This document shows positions 1-10,600 of a stretch of 64,000 nt of DNA, one piece after another. The notes beneath the pieces are model-generated. The model ran no database searches, was not told the DNA's origin, and was given only the letters and a program-made list of their open reading frames with translations. The position numbers and the translations under genes are program-made. The DNA is from Porphyra umbilicalis (Eukaryota > Rhodophyta > Bangiophyceae > Bangiales > Bangiaceae): NCBI GenBank assembly GCA_002049455.2, contig KV919034.1:43301-107300 (forward strand), in the 5' to 3' direction. Position 1 is the first letter of the stretch. Each line of letters starts with the position of its first letter.

Positions 1-478
1 TTTCTGTATTTACTTGCCAGATGACCGTGCCGCTGTTCTCACCGGACAATCCGACAAATACGTCCACACGTCGGTGGTAAGTCGTGTTCAGACGGTATGT
101 GTCTTGCGTTTTTCTGTATTTACTTTGGGGGGGGGGCGGGCGACACGGCGGCGGGTGTCGGCGCGCGGCGCCGCGGCAGGGGCGGAGGCGGGGGCGACCG
201 CGGAGGCGGGGGGGCGCCCGCGCGGGCGGGGCGGCGGTCGTGGCGGGGGTCCACCGTATCGCGTTTGGCCCTCGCGTCGGGGGCTCGCCGCCGTCATCAT
301 GACGGGGATGATCCCCACGGGGGCCGACGGAAAACGTTCCGGTCAGAATAGGTGCACGGTCATCTGGCAGAAAAGTGAATGGAATTAGTTTCACCCCCGT
401 GTTGTCAAAGCTGGAACAGCGCCCATTGGGGTGCCTGCATTGGGCGCACCGAGGGTGGCCTCAGAGTCACATCCGCCC
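1..478. repeat. Direct duplication, first copy (second at about 1123-1601)
   Basis: Reading both stretches side by side, bases 1-478 recur at about 1123-1601 with few differences. The shared block runs from a TIR-like end through a very G-rich core to a common flank ending cacatccgcc, after which the two diverge. The left copy is cut by the window edge, so the duplicated block may be larger. No credible gene lies in it: the open frames are products of G-rich composition. Confidence 0.85.
18..371. mobile_element. MITE-like element with about 30-bp inverted ends and a G-rich core
   Basis: The left end reads ccagatgaccgtg followed by a ttctcaccgg block. The right end, read in reverse, has gccagatgaccgtg followed by the same block in the form ttctgaccgg. 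The core is over 75% G+C with no credible ORF. A near-identical copy occupies 1143-1497. The same terminal motif recurs in forward or reverse orientation elsewhere in the window (676, 1882, 3448, 18293, 23670, 31497), so this is probably a non-autonomous member of a TIR transposon family. No target duplication was resolved. Confidence 0.55.
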
Positions 479-739
479 GGTGCAATACGACTGAACAACG
501 GGCCCACCCGTCCGAGCATGACTGGCAGGTGTTCACCTGGAACGGTCGACACACAACGGACGAGCCCCAGCGCATGGACGGTTTCACGACACGCATGGGG
601 TTGGGCGCATATTGATTGCAAAATGAATGTATAAGTCGTTTTCAGATGGTATGTACTTTTATGTATTTGATTAGCCAGATGACCGCGCACCTGTTCTCAC
701 CGGATAGTCAGATGCCCTCCTGTCGGCGCCGCGGACGCA

Positions 740-1250
740 CAAATACATGATCTTGTTGGTGGTAAGTCGTGTTCAGACGGTGTGTGTCTTGCGTTTTTCT
801 GTATTTACTTGCCAGATGACCGTGCCGCTGTTCTCACCGGACAATCCGACAAATACGTCCACACGTCGGTGGTAAGTCGAGTTCAGACGGTATGTGTCTT
901 GCGTTTTTCTGTATTTACTTGCCAGATGACCGTGCCGCTGTTCTCACCGGACAATCCGACAAATACGTCCACACGTCGGTGGTAAGTCGAGTTCAGACGG
1001 TATGTGTCTTGCGTTTTTCTGTATTTACTTGCCAGATGACCGTGCCGCTGTTCTCACCGGACAATCCGACAAATACGTCCACACGTCGGTGGTAAGTCGT
1101 GTTCAGACGGTATGTGTCTTGCGTTTTTCTGTATTTACTTGCCAGATGACCGTGCCGCTGTTCTCACCGGACAATCCGACAAATACGTCCACACGTCGGT
1201 GGTAAGTCGTGTTCAGACGGTATGTGTCTTGCGTTTTTCTGTATTTACTT
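740..1250. repeat. 110-bp tandem repeat made of TIR-end units
   Basis: Four consecutive near-identical units have exact 110-bp spacing (the same codon context recurs at 782, 892, 1002 and 1112). Each unit contains one copy of the ccagatgaccgtg transposon-end motif plus a subterminal stretch including gtaagtcg and gttcagacgg. The last unit forms the left end of the element at 1143-1497. A diverged relative lies at about 625-720. The repeats create short open frames that I regard as spurious. Confidence 0.9.
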
Positions 1251-1497
1251 TGGGGGGGGGCGGGCGACACGGCGGCGGGTGTCGGCGCGCGGCGCCGCGG
1301 CAGGGGCGGAGGCGGGGGCGACCGCGGAGGCGGGGGGGCGCCCGCGCGGGCGGGGCGGCGGTCGTGGCGGGGGTCCACCGTATCGCGTTTGGCCCTCGCG
1401 TCGGGGGCTCGCCGCCGTCATCATGACGGGGATGATCCCCACGGGGGCCGATGGAAAACGTTCCGGTGAGAATAGGAACACGGTCATCTGGCAGAAA
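1143..1497. mobile_element. Second copy of the G-rich MITE-like element
   Basis: It has the same architecture as the element at 18-371: ccagatgaccgtg left end, G-rich core and inverted right end (ggtgagaatagg followed by acacggtcatctggc). It belongs to the larger direct duplication 1123-1601, so the pair probably arose by segmental duplication and not by two insertions. Confidence 0.55.
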
Positions 1498-1601
1498 AGT
1501 GAATGGAATTAGTTTCACCCCCGTGTTGTCAAAGCTGGAACAGCGCCCATTGGGGTGCCTGCATTGGGCGCACCGAGGGTGGCCTCAGAGTCACATCCGC
1601 C

Positions 1602-1881
1602 GACGCATACACACTTTGGGATGTGCACTGCCAGTATGGTATGGCCCCGCATTGGCCCTACCGTGCAGCTCTGGTGCCAGCCACAATCCCCACCGACTTT
1701 GTGACGTCCTTGCGTGGTGGACGTCGCCGACCCACAGTATTGGAACTGGCCACCACCATCCCCCAAAGGGCCAGTGTCTGGACAAGCTGCTGGGATCCTT
1801 TTGCAATCACCAAAGTATAGCACCCAGTGCGCCCGTGGCGCCGCTTCTTGTCATGAGAAGTAATTCCAAGTACTTTTCTTG
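1602..1881. other. Unassigned stretch of about 280 bp
   Basis: It lies between the duplicated G-rich block and the next TIR end. I see no protein family, RNA gene or repeat in it. The open frames crossing it share no coherent reading across neighbouring segments. Confidence 0.5.
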
Positions 1882-3448
1882 CCAGATGACCGTGCACCTA
1901 TTCTCACCGGATAATCCGAGAGGGTTCCGGCGGCGTTGCTTCATGCCAACTACGTGGAATTTTTTGTGGCACCAGCCATTGCGCAAAGCATGGACGGTCC
2001 ACACGTTCTCACTGGTCTATGTCGGGCTCGTCCTGACTGTCGAGTCGGTGAAGAGACATGCACCACCCCAATAAATGCGGCAACTTCGGTTACACCGTGC
2101 ATCGGCCAAACGGCCCGCGTTGTCCTTTCCACGCCACCCCCGGCGCGCACGCGGCTGCTTGAGGTGTGTGCACCGTTGGTCCCTCCCAAGGGCCGACCCC
2201 AGCGCTCATGCGCCGCGCCCCCCCCCCCCCCACTCGCCCTCGCCCATTCCTTGGTCCCACTCTGAAGTTGTGTTGGCTGTTCGCTCCCACCCGCAGCTGT
2301 GGAATGTCGGTCGCCGTGGGCAAAGTGGTGCCCCATGATATCACCGTCGCGGACCTTCGTTTGCCGGCAGAGTCTGCGCGGACGGTGGATCGCGGGCACA
2401 TCGCTCGCATCAAGGCAGAGGTCCGAAGTGGGAACTTCGCCTCTAACGTGTTGCACATGATCGTCTGCGTCGCACCGGAGGACCCTGCCAAGAACCGTCC
2501 TTTCGACGGCTTTCACCGTCGTCGGTCTGTCGGAGGAATTTCCCAACCCGCCGCGACGGACAGCCGTCACCGCCGATGCGAACGGCGTGGCGACCGACGA
2601 CGCGGGCGCTCCAAGCCACCTTGTGAGGGACGATGGGCACGAGGAGGACGGGACCGCCGCGGACGACGGGCTGGAGGAGACCCACAGTTTCGCCACGGAC
2701 GTCGAAGTGGTGGAGGACGAGGTTGACGCCACGGACGACGAGGTGCAGGAGGAGGGCAGTGCCAACGCGGAAGACGGGGAGGCGGACACTGCCGCCGCGG
2801 ACGACGAGGAGGCGGGCAGTGATGAAGAGTACGACGAGGAGGCGGGCAGTGCTGACAAGTACGACGAGGAGGCGGAAACTGCCGCCGCGGACGAAGAGGG
2901 CATCTACGAGGACGACGTGGAGCTTTCAAGCAGTGGCGACGCGGACGAGGGAGCCGCCACGGCAAACGATCCCATGCAGGTGGATCCCGGGGAGGACGGC
3001 GTCGAGACTGGCGGTGGCACGTTCGCCGGCTCTGCCAACGACGTCGCGGAGGATGACGGGAAGGGTGGCGACGATCAAGATGACGGGGAGGGCGTCGATA
3101 TGGATGGTGTGGTCGACGGTGGTGACGCCAATAGGGCGGCTGGTCAGGGGGGGGTTGCCTCCGTCCCGGGCTGCTGGCGGGTGGGGGTCATGACGTGGGC
3201 TCATAGCCACGGGGGGTGACCGCGACCGCAGACGGGCCCCTGTGGGCCCCGTTGTATTGGTTGGGCGGACGCTCTGCGTCTGTTGGACACAAGTAAAAAA
3301 CACACACGCAGATCGACTCGTCTGCGCAAATCAATACATCGGAATACTGCGAGCATGCCAAAAAAGTCCAAGGATTTGTCGTCTTCCACCGCCGTCGGAA
3401 TGCTCTCGGATTATCCGGTGAGAATAGGTTCACGGTCATCTGAGAAAA
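1882..3448. mobile_element. Candidate TIR DNA element carrying the acidic-protein gene
   Basis: The forward end at 1882 (ccagatgaccgtgcaccta, then ttctcaccggataatccgag) is matched by an inverted end at about 3412-3448. The match continues past the outermost 45 bp into a GC-rich subterminal segment, giving arms of roughly 65 bp with mismatches. The interior is about 1.57 kb and contains the acidic ORF at 2304-3219. In units B and C the right end is preserved (about 23638-23670 and 31463-31497), but I found no matching left end. No transposase is encoded inside, so it would be non-autonomous. Element boundaries are inferred. Confidence 0.45.
2304..3219 (+). pseudogene. Acidic-tail protein with an alternative N-terminus, frameshifted (unit A)
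   Basis: The ATG at 2304 opens a frame whose first 65 or so residues (ITVADLRLP...HIARIKAEVRSGNF...MIVCV) faintly resemble a ParB/sulfiredoxin-like fold. I would not name a function. From about 2515 the homology to the LRR/acidic gene of unit B begins, but its acidic reading frame is one base away from the frame of the N-terminus. A frameshift or splice between about 2500 and 2590 is therefore needed to join the parts. The tail is roughly one third Asp/Glu, built from short repeats such as DEEAGS and ADDEV. The stop that ends the unit B protein (TAG) is CAG here, so the frame runs on about 25 residues to 3219. It is unlikely to be functional as assembled. Confidence 0.5.
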
Positions 3449-3459
3449 GAAATACACAG

Positions 3460-6400
3460 AAGTACGAGGGGCCACGCAAGGTGAACAAAGTCAGTACATG
3501 GAAGTACGAGGGGCAACACAAGGTGGGCCATGGGACGGCCCCATGTGAGTACGTATTTCGTCTGTTTGGCTGCTGCTGTCGCGCGTGCGACGTTGAGCCA
3601 TTGACCTGGACCTGGGGCGCAGGGCAGTGTGAAACCGCCTCTTTACCACTTTTTCGTGCGTGTGAGTAGGGTTGTTGAGTGCGCCCAGGCCGACGCTTTG
3701 GGGCGCATTGTTCGCGCTCTATGGGCGCTCAGAGGGCTCTCCAGCGCCCAGCGCCCACAGTTTTCTGGGCGCTTTGCTGCGCGCTATGCATATTAATTGT
3801 CATAATATTGTAATTACGGAGTCGACCGGGAGACCGGCGACACTGTCTGCAGCCTCTATGGGCGCAGCGGCCCTGCCTGCAGCTGCCTCAGCGGTACGGC
3901 GGGAAGGGTCCGTCGGGAGGTGGCCGTGGCAGCAAAATCCTTCCTATCCCCCCCCCACGACTGCAAGACGTGCGTCACAAGGATCTCTGTTGGGCGTCGG
4001 CGATCGCTACTTGGCCACCGCTGCAGCCGTACATGGTGGGTGTGACTCTGCAGCGTGTGCGGGTTTTTCTTTTCCTTGTGACCCGGCGGTCTGGTCTGGC
4101 TGGTTGACCCCGTCACCACCTGGAGCATATGCAGCTGTTCTCTTGGTTGTCCTTGACACGCAGACACCCTGCGGTTGGAGGATGACCGTCCGTAGTACTT
4201 TTTTCACAGATGGTCGCTGGTGATGGCGAAACACACGCAAGGTTGTGAGATCAAGGGGTGGCTGCCTGACCATTTCTGGGTGCTACGACCGTCTTCCCAA
4301 TGTTGGCCGCTGCATGGCTGTATTTCCAAATTTGGTCAAAGTCAATACGTGGTCTCGGTCAACTGCCCACAGGTCGGAGGACTTTTGACGGCATCGGCGG
4401 GAACTGGGAAGATTGAACCCTGTGGCGTGTGCGGGACGGCCGTAATTGGTGGTACGGGTGCACCAGTGGCACAACACTGGCCAGTCATTCGACCCTGAGC
4501 GATGGGTCCAATAAGGAGTCACCACAAAACCGTGCTGATGTGTGTGGGTTTTGACTCACCCCATGACTGTCCACGTGAAGACTTGTCGTTCACATCAAAC
4601 ACAGTCAGAAACAAATTTGTCTATATTTCTGCTTGCAAGCACAGTCACTGAACGATCACGGCGCACTGGCATCTGTTGCGCACCTGGTGGCCGGGAGGGG
4701 ACCATACTGGAGGGACGCGGCACACCAGGGCCGCAGCGACAACGGATATCACCATGATATGAGTCGACGCGGCAAAGAGGGTGCTTGCCGGCACCCAGAC
4801 GGCACGCACGCTCGGCACTCACGCTCAGCGGGCGGGGGACGCAGCTGAGGACGGGCGCGTGATGACCGACACCTTGAGGACCCGCGACCGGGGGCAACGA
4901 ACGCCCAGCCGACCACACCACCAGGATGTGTCCGTCACCTACCCACACCGGCGCCGGGTCGTCGATCGACGCGTGGCCGCCGATCGACGTTTACGTCGTC
5001 GATGCGTGCGCGCCGGGGGTGTCGGTGGTGGGACCTTGCGCGTGCGGCGCGCCAGACGTCTGCCCGCACATCGCTTTGATTTTATAGGCTTGGGTGACGG
5101 TGGGCTACGTTTCAAGATTCAGCCAAACTGCGATGATTGTGTTGCTCGCTCAAGTGGTGCAGTCAATCGCCGCTTATATGGCACCCCTGTGCACTTTGTA
5201 GCCCACCCGCTGTTTCAAGAAACATATTCCTCCACGCCGGCTACTTCGTGTCGTTTGCTGGATTGGGCCAATGAGATATCAGCGATCGCGACCCTCCCGG
5301 CTATATGGCAGGGTGCCATATAACCGGGACGCATATAACCGGATATTGACCGTACCCCCTGCGCGTCCCCAATCGGCAGAGTGGGTGCAGCACACGACTG
5401 AGCGCGCCTCGTGGGGGCACCCACCGCAGCCTGCTGGGCTCAAACGGTCACACGCTTCTCCCCAGCCCCCATTCCATGGCGCAACCGGCTTGGGGGGCGA
5501 CACGCCATACGCACCACCGGGTGCTGATCACCCACCCCCACCCTCTCCGTTTGCGCATAGCAGACAGTCGTACGGGGCTGTCGTGTTTTGTGTTTCATTG
5601 TTGCCGCGCGCGTACAGGTCTGTACGCCACATGTACATAGGCGTGTGAACAGGTGGCTTTCCTTGCAGTTCCTGGCGTTTTGTGTCTCCTCCAGTGGCGC
5701 ACCTGGGGGCCCGGTCGGCGACGCGGACCGCGTCCCTGGCGAGGTGCAACCGAGCGCGAGGACGGGCATGGACCAGTGCTCACCGCGTATGGGGTGCGCG
5801 GCCGTCGTGCCGCGTGGGTGGGGGGCAAACAGGGATGTGCGCCAATTCCAAATGTCCGTGTCGGACACGACGTGTGTGCCACCCAAAAGATGTTTTCACA
5901 GACAAGAACCCGACGCCCACGATCCGTCCCGACGCGCTCTCGAGTGTGTGCGGGGCGCAGCGGCCCGCGTCTGTCGTGCCCCCACGCCACCTGTACGCGT
6001 CCACGCGTCGTGGGGGGGACGAACCCGCTGCCGCAGGGGTCGAATCATGAATCTTTGACATGATCGGTTGTCTGAATAGTGCACCCCGCCACCGTCTGTC
6101 TCACCAGATGCCAACCATGTCACGATGGAGAAGACAACGTCGTCGGGAGCGGCCGCCGCGCATCACCCCGCAGGTGCTGACACGGGGGGGCACAGCCGCC
6201 CACACCCACTGGTACAGGTGCGCGCCGCATGCCACGGGCACTGTCCCTGGCGCAATTCTGGATCAAGATTACGCCTGTGGGGGATTGCGCTTTCGGATCT
6301 CATCGCAGGAAACAGGTGCTGACGGGCCCGTCAAGGGAGGCCGACGTTGCCCCAGAATGTGCGCACCAGGAGCGGTCGGCCGGTGCGGGGCGGACAGCAC

Positions 6401-7370
6401 CCCACCTGCTGTACCGGCCTGGGTGTGACCATCGAGAGTCGCCGCCGCCCGAGGTCGAATGCTGGCCTGTGACTGGCCGGAGAAGGACTCGACGCTCGTC
6501 GAGTCGGCGTGGTGAGGTGTACCCTCCTGCCACCGTACTGTATCCTACAAACCCCCTGCCGTCATGCGCCCAAACCGGTGCGTGCAATGGGGGTTGATGA
6601 GGTCAGGCGGGCCGGTTGCGGTGGGGGACTGCACGCAGATGTGGGCCGCGACAACACGCCCTTTGCGCGGTGGCACCGCCCGGGCCCCCGCGTGTGGGGC
6701 GCGCGGCCCCGTGCAGCCCCGTGGTGGCAGACTCCCCGTCAGTCGCTCGGGCGACGGGGCCGCTTGGGCCACGACGTGTGCGGGTGTGTGGTCGCAGGGG
6801 ACGTGCGGCTGCCCCGTGACGACGGGACGCAGTTGCCGCCCACAAACGCGCACGGGACGGGCCCGGAGACGGTCGCCAGTCTACCGCGTCACAACTAGGC
6901 GCCGCCCGCCGGTGCGGTTTACCACTACGGTACCACCACCACACAGCCACGTGCATGTGGAGTGGGGATGTGTGTGGGATATACGCCTGCATGTGTGCAC
7001 CTCGGAGAGGAGGTGCGAGCATAAGCTCGGCCGACCTGGATCAAGGGTTGGGCCCGCGGTTTCGACACACAGACGTCTGTCAACGTGCTTGGGGCGTGCC
7101 ACGGCCCCGCTCAGTAGCGCGCGTCGGCGCCACAGGCGTCGGTCAAATGCGGACATGCTGTCTATCGCAGCCGCACGCCCGGCGTGCGTGGCGCCCCGTT
7201 TGCATGCGCGCTCGTGTGTTTGTCTGTCTTTCGACGCTGCCCACGCTTGGGCGGCGCGCCGTATGAACCGTCTCGCATTGCCGACCTGTCTGAGGCCTGC
7301 ATCGTCCCACAGCGTCATGCCGCGAGACACTGCCTGTCTAGTTGCTCGACCCGCCGGAATCCGTACGCGT
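3460..7370. other. Conserved gene-poor spacer upstream of the Fanzor-like gene (unit A)
   Basis: This stretch of about 3.9 kb is conserved in units B (about 23680-26970) and C (about 31500-34790), but it shows no recognisable protein in any frame. Many open frames are shared between copies, yet recent duplication explains that without coding. Visible structure includes a cluster of GGGCGCT/AGCGCCC palindromes at about 3705-3790, overlapping palindromes around gatcgacg at about 4956-5010, and an inverted repeat (cggctatatggca / tgccatataaccg) at 5298-5326 followed by a second catataaccgg. It may be a long promoter, a non-coding RNA gene or a decayed gene. Confidence 0.5.
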
Positions 7371-7373
7371 GCC

Positions 7374-7380
7374 TATAAAA
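7374..7380 (+). promoter_or_regulatory. TATA box of Fanzor-like gene A
   Basis: A canonical TATAAAA inside gcctataaaagcgcc is preserved identically in all three units, at matching distance upstream of the large ORF. The first ATG downstream (7400) is only about 20 bp away and out of frame, so the in-frame ATG at 7617 is preferred as start. Confidence 0.7.
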
Positions 7381-7616
7381 GCGCCACCGACCGGGACCGA
7401 TGGGCGGCACCAGCAGGCGCAACAGCGCACACTGGGCCGACGCCCCCCGCCGCCGCGCGTGCCGGCGGCGCGGGGCGTCTCGTGCGCGCCGCCCCCCCCT
7501 TGTTGAGCGCGGCTGCAGCCGCACGCCCTCGGCTGCCCCCCTGCTCCACCCCGGCCGGCAGACGGTGTCACCCGCCGTGGTGCCCCCCGCCTGTACGGCG
7601 CGCGGTACGTTGGGGT

Positions 7617-10600
7617 ATGGCCGACCCGGGTGACAGTGCCCGTACGCCTCTGGGGCACGCGACACACCCTGGTGTGTGGGGGTATGTTCGACCGGGCCCC
7701 ACTCCCCGCGTCCCTGACGCGGCGGGTGTCGGCGGGCACGCCCGTGCTCGCCGGAACGACGCCATGCGCGTGGACGCACCCCCGTCCGTCGCAAGCAGCG
7801 AGCACTCGCGTCGTTCGTCCGGTACCGGCGCCGGTGCGTGCGGCACCGTCCCGCTGGGGGGCATTGGGGCGACACCCGGCACCGACGCAGACGACGTGTC
7901 GTCGACAGACGAGGAGGAGGCGCCCGGCACGTCGACGGCGCTGCGAGCGCGTCGCGGCCCCACCGGGGCGCGGCGGTCAGCCATGATGGCGGGCGGTGGT
8001 GCGGGTGTGGCAGACGGCAACGGGCCCGCGGGTGGGGGCACCGCTGGCGGCGGCGCACGGGCCGTGGCCGCGACCACCAGAGTCGGTACCGCGGGCGGTC
8101 CCGGCGACGACACTCGCGCCTCGGCGATTGGCGGCGACCACGGCGGTCTGCTCCCTCGGGTGGGTGGGGGTGCCCCCGACAGTCGCCCACCACCAACGGG
8201 GGGCGTCTCCGCGCGCCCCGCGCCGTCGGCGAGTGTCCCCAGCGGCCCCCGTGTGCCCGGCGGGGTGCCCCCCCCTTCAGCACCAGTGACCGACCCCGCC
8301 CCACAGACAGCTGGTGGGAGCGGCGGTGGGGACGCCGGGGGCGGGGACGGCCCCGTCGACGGACCCGTCGACAAGGACCTCGACCGTGACGGCGCCGTCA
8401 CGCGTCTGGGTGCGACCGGCGGGGACGCGGCCATCAAGGCCGGCGGCCACGTAGACGCCGCGCGACAATGTGCCGCGTCTGCCGTGCGGTCCGCGACGGT
8501 CGAAGTCGCCGCCGCCGCCGCCGCGTGCGAGGCGGCCGGCGACGTGGGGCCGGTGGGCCCCTTGCGTGACGCGAGCACCCTGCTGGCCAAGCTGCTCGCA
8601 GCAAACCCCTTGCACGCGCGGGGCACCACGTCGTACGCGTCGGCAGCGCTGGGCGACGCCGAGTCGGCCTCGACCGCAGTGCTGCGAGCCATCGACGCGG
8701 TGACCGTGCCGCCGCACCAACCACCCGCTGCCGTCCCTGGGGACGGCGGCGCGGCAGACGCTGCCGCCGGCGCTGCGACAGCCGCCGACAATGCCGCGGT
8801 GGTCGCCTGTCGGCGCCTGCGCGCGCGCGCCCGGCACGCCGCAAGCAGCGTCTTGTCCGCGGCCAAGGGCTTGATACCCATGGCAACCCCCGACGCGGGG
8901 GACCACCCGGGCGACGACGCGGGTGCCGGTGCTGGGGGCGCGCCGTCGAGCGGCGGCGGCAAGCGCTCTGGTCGACGCCACTGTGGCGGCTGCGGGGCGA
9001 CGGGGCACTATGTGCGGACATGTCCAGCAGACGCAGCCGCCAAGGCTGCGCACGCGGCGCGCGTGGCGGCCGCCCGGGCGGCCAAGGGCGCCGCGGCCGG
9101 CAGCGGCCGTACCAGGTGCGGTGCCTGCCACGCGCGGGGCCACACGCGCGCGAGCGCAGCGTGTCCGCTGCGTGCCGTCGCCCACGGCTGGTCGGACCAC
9201 AATGAGGACCGCGGCCGCGACTTGGCGTGCGCCGACCAGTACCGCATGACGGGGGAGGTGACGACGACGGTGGCCGTGTCGGTCGACCGGTTTTTTGGCG
9301 TCTGGCGGCGGAGGCTCCCGCGGCCGCCCACAGACTGCGCGCCGCCAGCGGGACGCCCGCCGACCACCTCGGCTCATCGCAAGACCGAGGCGTCTGCCGA
9401 GGCCGACACCAATGCGGCGGCGGGCGCGGCTGCGCTGACAAAGTTGGCTACGGCGCAGACGCAGCATCTGCGCCTCGTCTCCATTGTCATGGACGGCACG
9501 ATGCGGTACCTGCTTGAGGGCGTCGACGGTGGTGGCGGCGGGCTGGGTGCGGGTGGTGGTGGCGGCGGCCGACGCACGCTCGACGAGTTTATGGCGGCCG
9601 TGCCGGCGTCGCTGACGGGCAGCTTCGGGCTTGCGTGGAAGCAGGTCGCCTCGACCGTCTCGTGTCGCGGTGTCCACGCGTTTGACGGCGCCCCCCGGCG
9701 GGCGTGTGTCTCTTGCTCGGGGTGGCGCGCGCACGCCAAGCCGCGTGCAGACGTCAAGGCGGCAACCGGCGACGGCGATTACACCGCCTTTGTTGCCGCG
9801 TCGGCGGCAGTGGCTGCGGCCGTAACCGAGCGAGAGCAGCTGCCGTGCAGCACGCTGCTGCCGAGTCCGGCCGAAACGGGCGGCTGGGCGACCGTCGCAA
9901 CGTCCTTTGAAAACCACTATGTGACGCACGTCACGTCGGCGGTCAAGGCCATTGCAAAGTGCATCGTCCTCGCGGTCTACCCGCAGGCCCCCGGCGGTCT
10001 CGACGGACAGCGCCGCGCGGCACTGATTGCGGTCCTGGTTGCCGGCCTGCAAGCCGCCGACGGCACGCGCCCGCCGTCGTTCAAGTGGCCGGCGGGCAAA
10101 GTGTCTGCGGCGCATGGGGCTGCCATGACGGCCGCCGCGGCGCTGGCCTGCGACACCGTCCTCGTGTACACGGATGGCGGCGGTCAGCGGCGCTCGCTGC
10201 TGCACCTAGACACGTTGGCCCTGCGACAGCGGCCGCTACACGTTTACCCGTTGCTGCACTATGCCCAGGCCCTGTGCGTCGGCGCCGGCATCGAGGCGGC
10301 CGACACGTCACCTGGCCGAGTCGCTGCGTGCACCGGGTACGCGCGCGTCAGCGGCGCGCTGCTCCGCAAGCGCCTGGCGGTCCACGGGGGTTCAATCCCA
10401 CCAGAGACGGCCGACGGTTTGGTCGTGCAGGCGCTGCTCCGCCGCGCGGGCATCATCCGCGCCTCGACGGTCGTTGGCCCCTCCATCGTGTCGGACGGCG
10501 TCGGCGTGCACTTTACGATACGACACCCCGCCACTGCAGCGTCGACAGCGGCCGCTCGGCGGGCGCGCCGCAGGGCGGCCAGTGACGGTCGCGGGGGGGG

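Noticed and set aside
740-1250. CRISPR-like array
   Set aside because: The units are identical along their whole 110 bp with no unique spacers, they contain a transposon-end motif, and the sequence is clearly eukaryotic.
4781-5323. 180-codon ORF shared by all three units
   Set aside because: Sharing is explained by recent duplication. Composition is Arg/Ala-rich with no motif, and I could not see a codon-biased pattern of differences.
6564-7616. Upstream extension of the Fanzor-like frame to the ATG at 6564
   Set aside because: It would start upstream of the conserved TATA box at 7374. The extension is disrupted in copies B and C and has no protein-like character.
7568-8962. 464-codon minus-strand ORF opposite the Fanzor-like gene (and similar ones at 8277-10205 and 34761-37157)
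   Set aside because: They are mirror frames kept open by high GC. The plus strand has knuckles and nuclease motifs, while the minus translations are Ala/Arg/Pro strings without motifs.
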